Origin: Kineosporia succinea | GTDB taxonomy: Bacteria > Actinomycetota > Actinomycetes > Actinomycetales > Kineosporiaceae | Direction: 5' to 3' | NCBI RefSeq assembly: GCF_030811555.1 | Contig: NZ_JAUSQZ010000001.1 | Coordinates: 6,693,241 to 6,757,240 of the forward strand | Length of the DNA: 64,000 nt | Part shown: in pieces, positions 52,259-60,014 of the stretch | Layout of the letters: every line of letters begins with the position of its first letter | Position numbering within the stretch: position 1 is the stretch's first letter | Notes under the pieces: generated by a model | The model's input: the letters and a program-made list of their open reading frames with translations, nothing else | Databases searched by the model: none | What the model was told of the DNA's origin: nothing | Translations under genes and position numbers: made by a program

Positions 52259-54708
52259 CCGTTGACCGATCTTTCCGTCCCCCGCCGGGAGGCCGTGGCC
52301 AACCCGGCGAGGGCGCCGACCGATCGGTGCCCCCGGACGTCGACCGAGGTGAACACCTCCGGCATGACTCGTTGCAAGGCCTTCTTCACCCGTAGAGCAG
52401 CCAGCACCGGATCGGCGGCGCCGGAGAACAGGTCGTCGTGGTCGGCCACCGCGTGACCGAGGGCTTCCTGGACGGCGTGGCGGATCACGTCGATCGGCTC
52501 GGCGTCCGGCCCGCGCGCTGCCGGGGTGTCCCGGCCCCGGGACGTCCGAATCTGCTCGTCCCACTGACGCATCCGGCGCACGTCGGGTTTGCCGGTGACG
52601 GTCTGCGGCAACCGGGGCACGACCAGGAACCGGGCCGGCACGACCCGGGGGCCGAGAGCCTCGGCCAGGGTGCGCCGCCACGTCGCCGTGGACCGCGCAT
52701 CCGCCGGGGCCGCCGGAACGCCCTGCGGGCCCGGCGGATCCGTCTCGACGAACGCGACCAGCTGCACATGACCGGCCGGCAGCCGCACATCGACCACCTT
52801 GCACCGTCGCACGTCGTGGCTGCGGGACAGCACCGCCTCGACCTCGTCCAGGTTGATGCGGATGCCCCGGACCTTGACCTGCGCATCCCGGCGCCCGAGG
52901 TACCGCAGCTCACCGTCGGGACCGATCCGGCCGAAATCTCCCGTGTGATAGATGCTTTCACCGGTGGAGCCCGGCAACGGCCGGTAGCGGGCAGCGGTCT
53001 GCGCCTCGTCACCGACGTACCCGAGGGACAGGAAGCGGCTGGCGACACCGATCTCACCGACGGCGCCACGCGGCACCGGACGGCCCTCATCGTCCACCAG
53101 CACGATCCGGCGACCGGTGATCGGCCGGCCGATCGGCACCCGGCGGTGGGCCGGATGGTCGGCGACGACGCGATGACTGGTCGCGAGCACACACTCGGTG
53201 GGACCGAACATGTTGCGGACCCGGGCCGTTGCGAACACCGCGCGCATCCGCCCGCACAGCGCCGGCGGCAGCACCTCACCGGCCACGATGACGTCGGCGA
53301 GGTGGGGCAGCGCCCGCGGGTACGTCTCCAGCGCGGCCACCAGGTGCTCGACGAAGCTCGGGACCCCCTGGAAGAACGTGACTTTCGAGGATGACAGCCA
53401 TTCGGCGACCACCGCCGGGTCACGACGCCGGCCGACAGGTGGCAGGCAGAGCGTGGCCCCGTAGGCCAGCGCCCCGAAGACCTCCATGTAGCAGGCGTCG
53501 AAGACCGGCGCCGACCACATCGCCACCCGGGACCCCGGACCCAGCCCCAGTTCCTGCTGTTGCCAGGCCAGGAACTGGGCGAACCCGAGCCGCGACTGCA
53601 CGACCCCCTTGGGCCGGCCGGTCGTGCCCGAGGTGAACGCGATGTACGCGGCGCCCTCGTCCGCCGGGCGCCGCCGGCCCGGCGGCACCGCACTGCCGTC
53701 TACCCTGTCCGCCCGGTGTTCCCAGGCCGGCACCTCGGCCCGGGCCGCCAGAAGCCCAGCCGCATCCCGGGTGCCGGCGTCGTGCACGATCAGGCATCCG
53801 CCGCCCCCACGCACCAGAGCTGCGTTGCGATCCACCGCCACGGCCGGGTCGAGCACGAGCTGGCACCGGTCGGCCAGCTGGCAGGCGACCATCACGACGA
53901 CCGCGGTCAGCGTGTCGTCGGTCAGCACCGCCACCGGGCCGTCGCCGTGAAGGCGCAACCGCTGCGCCAGAGCACCGACCGCGCAGCCCAGTTCGGCGTA
54001 CGTGAGGATGGCGCCGTCAGCGGCGTCGACGGCCACGGCCGTCGGGGTCTCGGTGATCCAGTGCGCCACCGCGTCACCGGGCCGCAGCAGCGCGTCCGGC
54101 GCGGGGTCCGGTTCGGGAGGGACGAGCCAGGTCAGCGCTTCCTCCCAGCTCGGCCGCAGGATCTCGGCGATCGGCCGGTCAGGGCTCTCCGACACCGCTT
54201 CCACCACTGCGGCCAGGTACACGGCGATCTGCCGGGCGGTCGCGGACTCGTACACGTGGGCCGCGTAGTCCACCCGGACCTGACCGTCGAGGACGGCGAG
54301 CTGAATCTCTGCGGGTTCGCCGAGAGGCAGATCCGGCGCCAGGGCGATCCAGCAGCGCACGTCACCGGATCGCGCGCCGGCCCCCGAGACGTCCGCCCGG
54401 GCCTGGGCCAGTCTCCGTACCAGGTTGGCCGGGGTCTCCAAATCCTTCCGGCGAAGCACTAAATCGATGGTGCGGGCAGCATCTTCCCGCACCGCGACGA
54501 CCACCTCCGAACTACCGGAGAAGGCCGCACAGGTCACCACCGCCGCCACGACACCCAGCTCCTGGGAGATGGCACCGGCGAAGGTCGCGTACTCGGCCCG
54601 ATAACGACCAGGACCGTTCGCCAGGTAGTCACCGACCACGGATGTTATGTCGTACGGGTCTGTTTCAGACGTGATCAGGGCAGACTTCACCCCCTGCTCC
54701 TCAGACAT
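52255..54708 (-). CDS. NRPS protein: truncated C lobe, adenylation, carrier domain without serine
   Basis: 817 residues from ATG 54708, behind GAGGGG six bases upstream; first gene of the operon. Residues 1-200 resemble the C-terminal lobe of a condensation domain. The A domain (about 200-700) is complete: FTSGTTGRPKGV, MFGPTEC, YHTGDFGR, YLGRRDAQVKVRGIRI, TVTGKPDV (Lys present). Specificity residues by alignment to GrsA are D-A-M-Q-I-A-M-L-A; Asp235 is kept, so an alpha-amino acid is expected. The C-terminal carrier-like domain reads DDLFSGAADPVLAAL near 763: the serine of GGDSL is replaced by Pro, so no phosphopantetheine can be attached. The A domain must then load another carrier in trans, perhaps that of the KS protein or the PCP-C protein. 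Confidence 0.87.
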   Translation of the reverse strand: MSEEQGVKSALITSETDPYDITSVVGDYLANGPGRYRAEYATFAGAISQELGVVAAVVTCAAFSGSSEVVVAVREDAARTIDLVLRRKDLETPANLVRRLAQARADVSGAGARSGDVRCWIALAPDLPLGEPAEIQLAVLDGQVRVDYAAHVYESATARQIAVYLAAVVEAVSESPDRPIAEILRPSWEEALTWLVPPEPDPAPDALLRPGDAVAHWITETPTAVAVDAADGAILTYAELGCAVGALAQRLRLHGDGPVAVLTDDTLTAVVVMVACQLADRCQLVLDPAVAVDRNAALVRGGGGCLIVHDAGTRDAAGLLAARAEVPAWEHRADRVDGSAVPPGRRRPADEGAAYIAFTSGTTGRPKGVVQSRLGFAQFLAWQQQELGLGPGSRVAMWSAPVFDACYMEVFGALAYGATLCLPPVGRRRDPAVVAEWLSSSKVTFFQGVPSFVEHLVAALETYPRALPHLADVIVAGEVLPPALCGRMRAVFATARVRNMFGPTECVLATSHRVVADHPAHRRVPIGRPITGRRIVLVDDEGRPVPRGAVGEIGVASRFLSLGYVGDEAQTAARYRPLPGSTGESIYHTGDFGRIGPDGELRYLGRRDAQVKVRGIRINLDEVEAVLSRSHDVRRCKVVDVRLPAGHVQLVAFVETDPPGPQGVPAAPADARSTATWRRTLAEALGPRVVPARFLVVPRLPQTVTGKPDVRRMRQWDEQIRTSRGRDTPAARGPDAEPIDVIRHAVQEALGHAVADHDDLFSGAADPVLAALRVKKALQRVMPEVFTSVDVRGHRSVGALAGLATASRRGTERSVNG

Positions 54709-55391
54709 GGACGCCCCCTCAAGCGGCATGACGGCGCGTCGAACGACGCGCAGCTCCCCCGCGGATCCCCTCAAACCCTTGCTCCCCGGACAAGAACATA
54801 CATGAAGGACATCTGCGTGAATACGGTTTCGCGAACAACGCCGGAAGCTCACAGTTTCCGCCCCGGCGTGCTCGCCCCGTACTGCCCCGACGGGCACCGT
54901 CCGCCGCGACCGGATTCGGCGACCTCTCGCAGGTCAGGGGCCGGAACACCTGACGTCGCTCAGGTAAGCCCCGGCCCAGCAACGCTTTCCGCGGGTTCCC
55001 GGGGCCGGCCCGGAAAGAAGGCCGGCGCGCGCCGACCTGACCGGCCGATGCCACGCACGCGAAAGATCACTCGCGGAGGAACTACCGGCATCCGTAGCGC
55101 ACAGATCGGCATTCCGGCGGCACTTCCCGAAAGGGAGGATGCCCCGGCGGCTGGATCCCGGCCGTGGTCACCCACTCGTGGGATCACCACTGCCACGCCG
55201 ACTACTTGACACGGTGACGAACACCGGGGCGGTCCGGGACCACGCCGGGCATCGCCCGCGTGCAGCCGGCCGGCATCGGGAACGCGCTCTCGGGCGGAGG
55301 CCCTGTCCGGGGACGGCCCGATGCCCTCGACCGGACGTCCGTCGCGGAACACCGACACACTGTTGTCGCGCCGGCGTCCGAGAGTGGACGC
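54709..55391. promoter_or_regulatory. upstream region of the biosynthetic operon
   Basis: About 680 bases without a convincing gene. The stretch separates the 25-kb minus-strand operon from the plus-strand NTF2-like gene, so it must hold the operon promoter, presumably close to 54720-54850, where the composition is less GC-rich. I could not fix a -35/-10 pair by eye. No cluster-type regulator gene (LuxR, SARP) is adjacent. Confidence 0.4.
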
Positions 55392-55790
55392 ATGACCGAG
55401 ACCACGACCTCCACGACCAGTCCCACCGCCCGGCACTCGCTCGACCAGTGGCTGACGATGTGGAACACCGACGGCGCCATCGCGCGCGAGATCTGCTCCG
55501 ACGACTTCCGCATCCACTTCTCCATGACCGAGTCCGACGGATCGACCCCCGCCGACGAGATCCGCACCGCCGAGGACTTCGCGCGGTACCTGGACTGGTG
55601 GCACGAGCAGCACCCGGGCTTCGTCTTCACGAACGTCGCCGACGCGATCGACGGCGACCACGGCCGGCTGCTGTGGGACATGGAGGCGGGCGACCTCCAC
55701 GTGGGCGGGGTCGACGTGTTCGACTTCGCCGAGGACGGACGCGTGCGACGGGTCTGGTCGGTCGGCGGGCAGCGGAGCATGCGCAGCTGA
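55392..55790 (+). CDS. NTF2/SnoaL-like fold protein
   Basis: 132 residues from ATG 55392. The pattern is that of SnoaL-like small alpha+beta barrels: LDQWLTMWNTDGAIAREICSDDF at the N terminus, DEIRTAEDFARYLDWW, then strands ending in VGGVDVFDFAEDGRV. Family members are enzymes (isomerases, cyclases) or ligand-binding proteins; no catalytic dyad can be assigned here. It is probably co-transcribed with the WYL regulator 42 bases downstream, which suggests a stress or metabolite response unit and not a part of the NRPS cluster. Confidence 0.75.
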   Translation: MTETTTSTTSPTARHSLDQWLTMWNTDGAIAREICSDDFRIHFSMTESDGSTPADEIRTAEDFARYLDWWHEQHPGFVFTNVADAIDGDHGRLLWDMEAGDLHVGGVDVFDFAEDGRVRRVWSVGGQRSMRS

Positions 55791-55832
55791 CCCTCGGCTC
55801 CGGCGGCGTCCGCCTCTGCCAGAATCGGGGGC

Positions 55833-56537
55833 ATGAAGCGAGCCGAGCGGCAGTACGCCCTCGTCGACCTGCTCCGCGGAGCGCGTCGGCCGTGGTCCGC
55901 CGCCCGGCTCGCCGGCGAGTTCGGTGTCTCCTCGCGCACCATCGAGCGCGACATCGGATCGCTCCAGCTGGCCGGTGTCCCCATCTACGCCGACCTCGGC
56001 GCGGCCGGCGGCTATTCGATCCTGAAGGAGTACTCACTGCCGCCGCTGAACCTGTCCGCCACCGAGTCGCTGGCGGTGCTGGCCGGGCTCGCACTGCTGG
56101 AGTCCTCGCCGTACCAGGGGGCCGCCCGGCGCGCACACGCCAAGATCGCCGCGGTCATGGACGAGGAACACCGGGCGCCCGTGCAGGAGATGCTCGGGCG
56201 GATGCAGGTCATCGACGCCGCCCCGCCCGCGGACAGCACCGTGCCGCTCGGGATGCTCTCCGACGCGATCGCCGCCCGCCGCGTCGTGCGGATCACCTAT
56301 CTCGGTGAGGACCTGGACGACGCCACCAGTACGGTGCGCGACGTCGAGACCATGGCTCTCCTGCGGGCGGGGGACGCCTGGCTGCTCGCCGGCTGGTGCC
56401 GCCTGCGTGAGGCGATCCGCGGCTTCCGCATCGAGCGGATCACCCGGATGGAGATCCTCGACGAGGTACCGCCACCCCGCGACCCGGCGCTCCTCGAGGC
56501 CGATCTCGCGCGGTGGCCCACGCGGCGCCTCGGCTGA
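55833..56537 (+). CDS. HTH_11/WYL-domain transcriptional regulator
   Basis: 234 residues. The N-terminal winged helix (WSAARLAGEFGVSSRTIERDI) is typical of YafY-like regulators. The middle has PPLNLSATESLAVLAGLALL, and the C-terminal WYL-type domain contains VVRITYLGEDLDDA and DAWLLAGWCRLREAIRGFRIERI. Such proteins sense a small ligand or nucleic acid. It starts 42 bases after the NTF2-like gene and may control it. Confidence 0.88.
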   Translation: MKRAERQYALVDLLRGARRPWSAARLAGEFGVSSRTIERDIGSLQLAGVPIYADLGAAGGYSILKEYSLPPLNLSATESLAVLAGLALLESSPYQGAARRAHAKIAAVMDEEHRAPVQEMLGRMQVIDAAPPADSTVPLGMLSDAIAARRVVRITYLGEDLDDATSTVRDVETMALLRAGDAWLLAGWCRLREAIRGFRIERITRMEILDEVPPPRDPALLEADLARWPTRRLG

Positions 56538-56556
56538 ACCGGGTGATCAGGTGCCT

Positions 56557-57356
56557 TCAGCCGGCCTCTGATCCAAGTCGATTGACCAGATCCGCCAGTT
56601 CTCGTGGCGCCTCCAGATGCGCCAGATGGCCCTGCTCACCGAGCTCGTGCACCATGGTGCCCGGGACGAGGCGCTCGACGTCCGCGAACGACGACCCGTA
56701 CGGCGCCCGCCCACGGTTGCGTCCTCCGATGATCAGGTCGATCCGACGCGCGCGGACGGCCAGTTCGGTCGCCGGAGGTGCCTCGTTGATCGCGAGGGTC
56801 TCGTAGTAGGCCGGAGCTGCCAGCCGCATCAGCTCGGCCCACGTCGCCCCGTCGTCCCGGAGCCGGGCAACGGATTCCCGGCCCAGACCGGCCACCTGCT
56901 CCAGCGCGATCCGCAGGCGGGCATCGGGATCGGCCTGCTCCTGGGCCCGCCGCAGATCCGGCAGAGCGGTGACGCCGAACGGCGCCACGACGGGCTCGTA
57001 GGCGATCACGTGAGGCACGTCCAGGGCGCCGGCCAGGTGCAGCGCGATCAGTCCCCCGTAACTCCATCCGAACACGGCCCGGACGTCACCGAACGTCTTC
57101 AGGACCTCCATGGCATCCGAAACCTCGGTCCCGACACCGTATTCATCGGTCAGCGGTCCCGAAGGCCGACGGCCCCGCCGGTTGACCACCGCGACGGTCG
57201 CCCACGGCCCGAGGTTCCGTGCCACGCGGGCCCAGCCCGACGCGTCCGCCATCGCGCCCGGGATCACCATGATCGCCGGGCCGTCGGCCTCGCCGTACAC
57301 GTCGACGCCGATCCAGCTGCCGGGGACCGCCACCTGTTTCTGGATCAATTGCTCCA
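56557..57356 (-). CDS. alpha/beta hydrolase
   Basis: 266 residues from ATG 57356. The nucleophile elbow is GWSYGG (Ser near 102) after the oxyanion segment MVIPGAMADASGW. The catalytic His is in ELGEQGHLAHLEAP near the C terminus. Likely a small-molecule esterase or lactonase; substrate unknown. It is divergent from a TetR-type regulator gene with only 38 bases between. The palindrome at 57351-57373 covers its start codon, so repression by that regulator is very likely. Confidence 0.87.
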
Positions 57357-57373
57357 TAATTAGATTATGGAGC
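57351..57373. promoter_or_regulatory. palindromic operator between hydrolase and TetR-type regulator
   Basis: GCTCCATAAT, TAG, ATTATGGAGC: a perfect 10-bp inverted repeat with a 3-base spacer, strikingly AT-rich in its core compared with the surroundings. It overlaps the hydrolase start codon and lies 22 bases upstream of the regulator GTG. Size and place are those of a TetR-family operator controlling both genes. Confidence 0.8.
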
Positions 57374-57394
57374 GGTCGCTCTACAATCGTCAAC

Positions 57395-58030
57395 GTGACT
57401 GCCCGATCCGCCGGACGCCCCCGGTCCTTCGACCGCGACGACGCCCTTCGCCGCGCTGCCCACCTGTTCTGGCAGCACGGGTACTCCGGCACCTCGACGC
57501 GGGCCCTGAGCGAGGCCCTGGGGATCTCCAACTCCAGCCTCTACGCCGCCTTCGGCACCAAGGCCCAGCTCTTCGACGAGGCGGTGCGCACCTACGCCCT
57601 GCGCTACAGCGCCGTCTACGACCAGGCCGTGACTCAGCCCACCCTCGCCCGCGTGCTCGCGACGCTTCTGCTCGGATCCGTCGAGGAGTTCACCCGCGTC
57701 GAGCACGGTCATCCGGGCTGCCTGACCAGCAGCGCCGCCATGGCCGACTCCTCGACCACCCTCGACGTCCGCGCCTACGTGACCGGCCTGCAGCAGGCGG
57801 ACGAATCGCGACTGCGCGACCGCATCAGGCGAGCCGCACTCGAGGGCGACCTACGGGCGGACATCGAGCCCGATGCCCTGGCCGCCCTGATACACACACT
57901 CTGGCAGGGACTTTCGACGCGCGCCGAGCTCGGGGCCGGTCGCGAGGAACTGACCGGTGCCGCTCAGCTCGCGCTGAAGCTGATCCACCCGGTCAGTCCC
58001 CCGGGATCGGCACGTGAGGCACCCGGGTAG
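57395..58030 (+). CDS. TetR-family transcriptional repressor
   Basis: 211 residues from GTG 57395. The N-terminal DNA-binding domain reads AAHLFWQHGYSGTSTRALSEALGISNSSLYAAFGTKAQLF, with the typical AFGTKxxLF end of helix 4. The C-terminal region is the ligand and dimer part (VEHGHPGCLTSSAAM is usual for the TetR_C-type group regulating redox or hydrolase genes). It probably binds the palindrome at 57351-57373 and represses both itself and the alpha/beta hydrolase. Confidence 0.9.
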   Translation: MTARSAGRPRSFDRDDALRRAAHLFWQHGYSGTSTRALSEALGISNSSLYAAFGTKAQLFDEAVRTYALRYSAVYDQAVTQPTLARVLATLLLGSVEEFTRVEHGHPGCLTSSAAMADSSTTLDVRAYVTGLQQADESRLRDRIRRAALEGDLRADIEPDALAALIHTLWQGLSTRAELGAGREELTGAAQLALKLIHPVSPPGSAREAPG

Positions 58031-58047
58031 TTGCTAGCATCCGCCCG

Positions 58048-58203
58048 GTGAGCAACAAGCGTTATGCCGGCCTGTCGGCGCTGGCGGTCGGCCTCCTGTG
58101 CATCGTCCTGGCCGCCGTCGTGCAGGGCGTGGGCGGGTCCGGGCTGATCCTCGCGGTCGCGGGTCTCCTCGTCGTCATGGCCGGGCTCTTCCTGGCCTTC
58201 TGA
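58048..58203 (+). CDS. small two-helix membrane protein
   Basis: 51 residues from GTG 58048. A basic N terminus (SNKRYAG) is followed by two hydrophobic segments, LSALAVGLLCIVLAAVV and GLILAVAGLLVVMAGLFLAF, separated by GVGGSG. It is 17 bases behind the TetR-type gene and may be co-transcribed. No function is known; similar small hairpin proteins are common in actinobacteria. Confidence 0.65.
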   Translation: MSNKRYAGLSALAVGLLCIVLAAVVQGVGGSGLILAVAGLLVVMAGLFLAF

Positions 58204-58224
58204 CCGCTCGACCGGCCCACCGGA

Positions 58225-59091
58225 TCAGGCCGGTTCGACCGGCAGCCACAGCTCGCAGGTGGCGGTGCTGAGGTCCGGCGCCCGGTCGAGGTAGGCGACG
58301 ATCTCCGGGCCGGGACGCAGGCGCCAGGGGTTGGACGGGAACCAGTCGGTGGCCGTCGCCGCCCAGGCCTCCTGCAGGGCATCCGGATGCGCCCCGGAGG
58401 TGCGGAACACGGCCCACCGGCCCGCCGGGACCTCGATGCGGTCGAGGTCGTCGGGCAGGGGTGCGTCGGTGGAGACGGCGGCGCCGTGCAGATAGGTCAG
58501 CTCGCTGCCCTCGGCCCGGTCGGGGTCGAGGTCGTCGCTGACCGCGAGCAGCCCGGTCGGCTCGATGTCGTTCAGGGCCTTGAGACGCTGGTGCTCCTCG
58601 GGCGCCAGGGCGGCGATGTGCTGCTGGATCTGCGGATTGACGCCCTCGTGGACGAGGGTGACGCGGGCCGCGTGCCCGACGAGACGGAACGCGTCGTGGT
58701 TGACGATTCGGGTGTCCATGGGGATGTTCCCTTCGACGGTCAGGCGGAACCTGAGATGAGTCTGGGTGCGTAAAGGTCCTCCGGCACGGCGGACTTCGGC
58801 CGGCCCCGCACCGTGCACCGCCCGGAACGCCCGGGCGAAGGCCTCGGTGGAGCCGTAGCCGTACCGGACCGCGATGCTCAGCAGGTCAGCCCCGTTGATG
58901 ACGTCCGCGGCCGCCGCGGTCATGCGACGGCGGCGCACGTACTCCGACAGTGGCATACCGGCGAGCGACGAGAACATCCGGCGCAGATGGTATTCGGTCG
59001 TGCCGAACGCGACAGCGACGGCGCAGACGTCCAGTTCGCCGGTGAGCTGCTCCTCGACGAGATCGACGAGCCGGTTGAGTGCCGAGATCAT
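58225..59091 (-). CDS. AraC-type regulator with GyrI-like effector domain
   Basis: 288 residues from ATG 59091, nine bases after GGGAG. Residues 1-105 hold an AraC double helix-turn-helix (VCAVAVAFGTTEYHLRRMF; LSIAVRYGYGSTEAFARAF). Residues 120-288 are a GyrI-like small-molecule-binding domain (DTRIVNHDAFRLVGHAARV, EVPAGRWAVFRTSG, CELWLPVEPA). This order is that of SbmC/Rob-like multidrug-responsive regulators. The target is unknown, and the neighbours do not reveal one. Confidence 0.88.
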   Translation of the reverse strand: MISALNRLVDLVEEQLTGELDVCAVAVAFGTTEYHLRRMFSSLAGMPLSEYVRRRRMTAAAADVINGADLLSIAVRYGYGSTEAFARAFRAVHGAGPAEVRRAGGPLRTQTHLRFRLTVEGNIPMDTRIVNHDAFRLVGHAARVTLVHEGVNPQIQQHIAALAPEEHQRLKALNDIEPTGLLAVSDDLDPDRAEGSELTYLHGAAVSTDAPLPDDLDRIEVPAGRWAVFRTSGAHPDALQEAWAATATDWFPSNPWRLRPGPEIVAYLDRAPDLSTATCELWLPVEPA

Positions 59092-59208
59092 GATGCGTGC
59101 TCCCTTCGGGTTCCAGCCTGACGGGCAGCCGGTCGCCCGCACCCGACCGTTGCGGTCCGAAAGAGTAGGCCCCCGCGCCCGGGCACCGTCACGACAGGGC
59201 GGCCGCCG

Positions 59209-59790
59209 TCACAGGCGGCGCCATCCGTGCGCCGGACACCTCGTCGTGCTGTCGAAGCCGTACCAGCTGCCCTGCCCGGGCTGGTCGAGGCGCCGCGAGA
59301 TCGCGGTCTCCCGCAGCGCACACTGCAGCAGGGTGCCCACCCCGCCGTGGGTGGCGATCACCACGGTGCCGTTCTCCGGGACACCGACGACCCGGTGCGC
59401 GCGATCCAGCACCCGGTCGACGGCCCGCACGATACGGCGCTGCGCGTCGGCCGCGGTCTCCCACCCGCACACACTGCGCTCAGGCTCGGCGAAGAAGGCG
59501 TCGGCCAGCGCCTCGAACTCCTCCGGCGGCACGAACCCGGTTGCGGTGCGGTCGTTCTCCCCCAGTTCCTCGTCCACCTGCACGGCGCAGCCGCTCATCT
59601 CGGTCACCGCCTGCGCCGTCTGCAGAGCCTTCCGTTCCGCGCTGGATGCGACGACCGCCGCCGACCGGGCCCACGGCATGGCGACCAGGCGCTGCAGCCG
59701 CTCAAGGCCGGCCGGCGAGAGGTTCCACTGCGCTACCGGGACGGCCGGATCGACCTGAACCTCGGGATGGGTGACCACGTAGACCATCAT
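59209..59790 (-). CDS. histidine-phosphatase-superfamily protein with altered RHG motif
   Basis: 193 residues from ATG 59790 (ATG 59787 is equally possible). The overall pattern is that of the histidine phosphatase superfamily: LSPAGLERLQRLVAM, then ASSAERKALQTAQAV (usual SSxxxRAxxTA), ENDRTATGF with an acidic residue, and ATHGGVGTLLQCAL containing the second His. The first motif, normally RHG, is THP (VYVVTHPEV). The nucleophilic His is kept but the Arg is lost, so activity may be weak or changed. The substrate is unknown. Confidence 0.75.
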   Translation of the reverse strand: MMVYVVTHPEVQVDPAVPVAQWNLSPAGLERLQRLVAMPWARSAAVVASSAERKALQTAQAVTEMSGCAVQVDEELGENDRTATGFVPPEEFEALADAFFAEPERSVCGWETAADAQRRIVRAVDRVLDRAHRVVGVPENGTVVIATHGGVGTLLQCALRETAISRRLDQPGQGSWYGFDSTTRCPAHGWRRL

Positions 59791-60014
59791 GACGACAGCC
59801 TGGCACAGCCGGGTCAGGTCTGCCCTGGCTGAGGGCTGGCTCCCCGATACCTGACACTGCGCTTCCGACCTCCGGATGCCTCCCTGAAAGCACCGCACCA
59901 GAGCCGTTTTCACGTGGAGGTAGCGCCACCGCACCAGCGCGCCGCCGTCGACCTCGCGGCCGCGGCTGCCGACCTCTGACCGGCAGAAGGACGGCAGCCG
60001 CCAGGGCGTATCGA

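Noticed and set aside
30176-54462. Long plus-strand frames opposite the NRPS operon (for example 34166-36256, 40834-43407, 45233-47374, 48828-50969, 50639-52456)
   Set aside because: They are Arg/Gly/Pro-rich antisense shadows without any motif, lying over genes with well-defined domains.
28624-54708. Assignment of the cluster to viomycin/capreomycin (tuberactinomycin) biosynthesis
   Set aside because: SbnA/SbnB homologues and A-PCP proteins occur there too, but no capreomycidine genes are seen, and the pyrrole trio, oxoamine synthase, KS and ATP-grasp pair do not belong to it.
28624-54708. Assignment of the cluster to prodiginine biosynthesis
   Set aside because: The proline-to-pyrrole trio and the oxoamine synthase are shared, but condensing enzymes, carrier-fused synthase and methoxy-bipyrrole genes are missing, and an NRPS with diaminopropionate supply is present instead.
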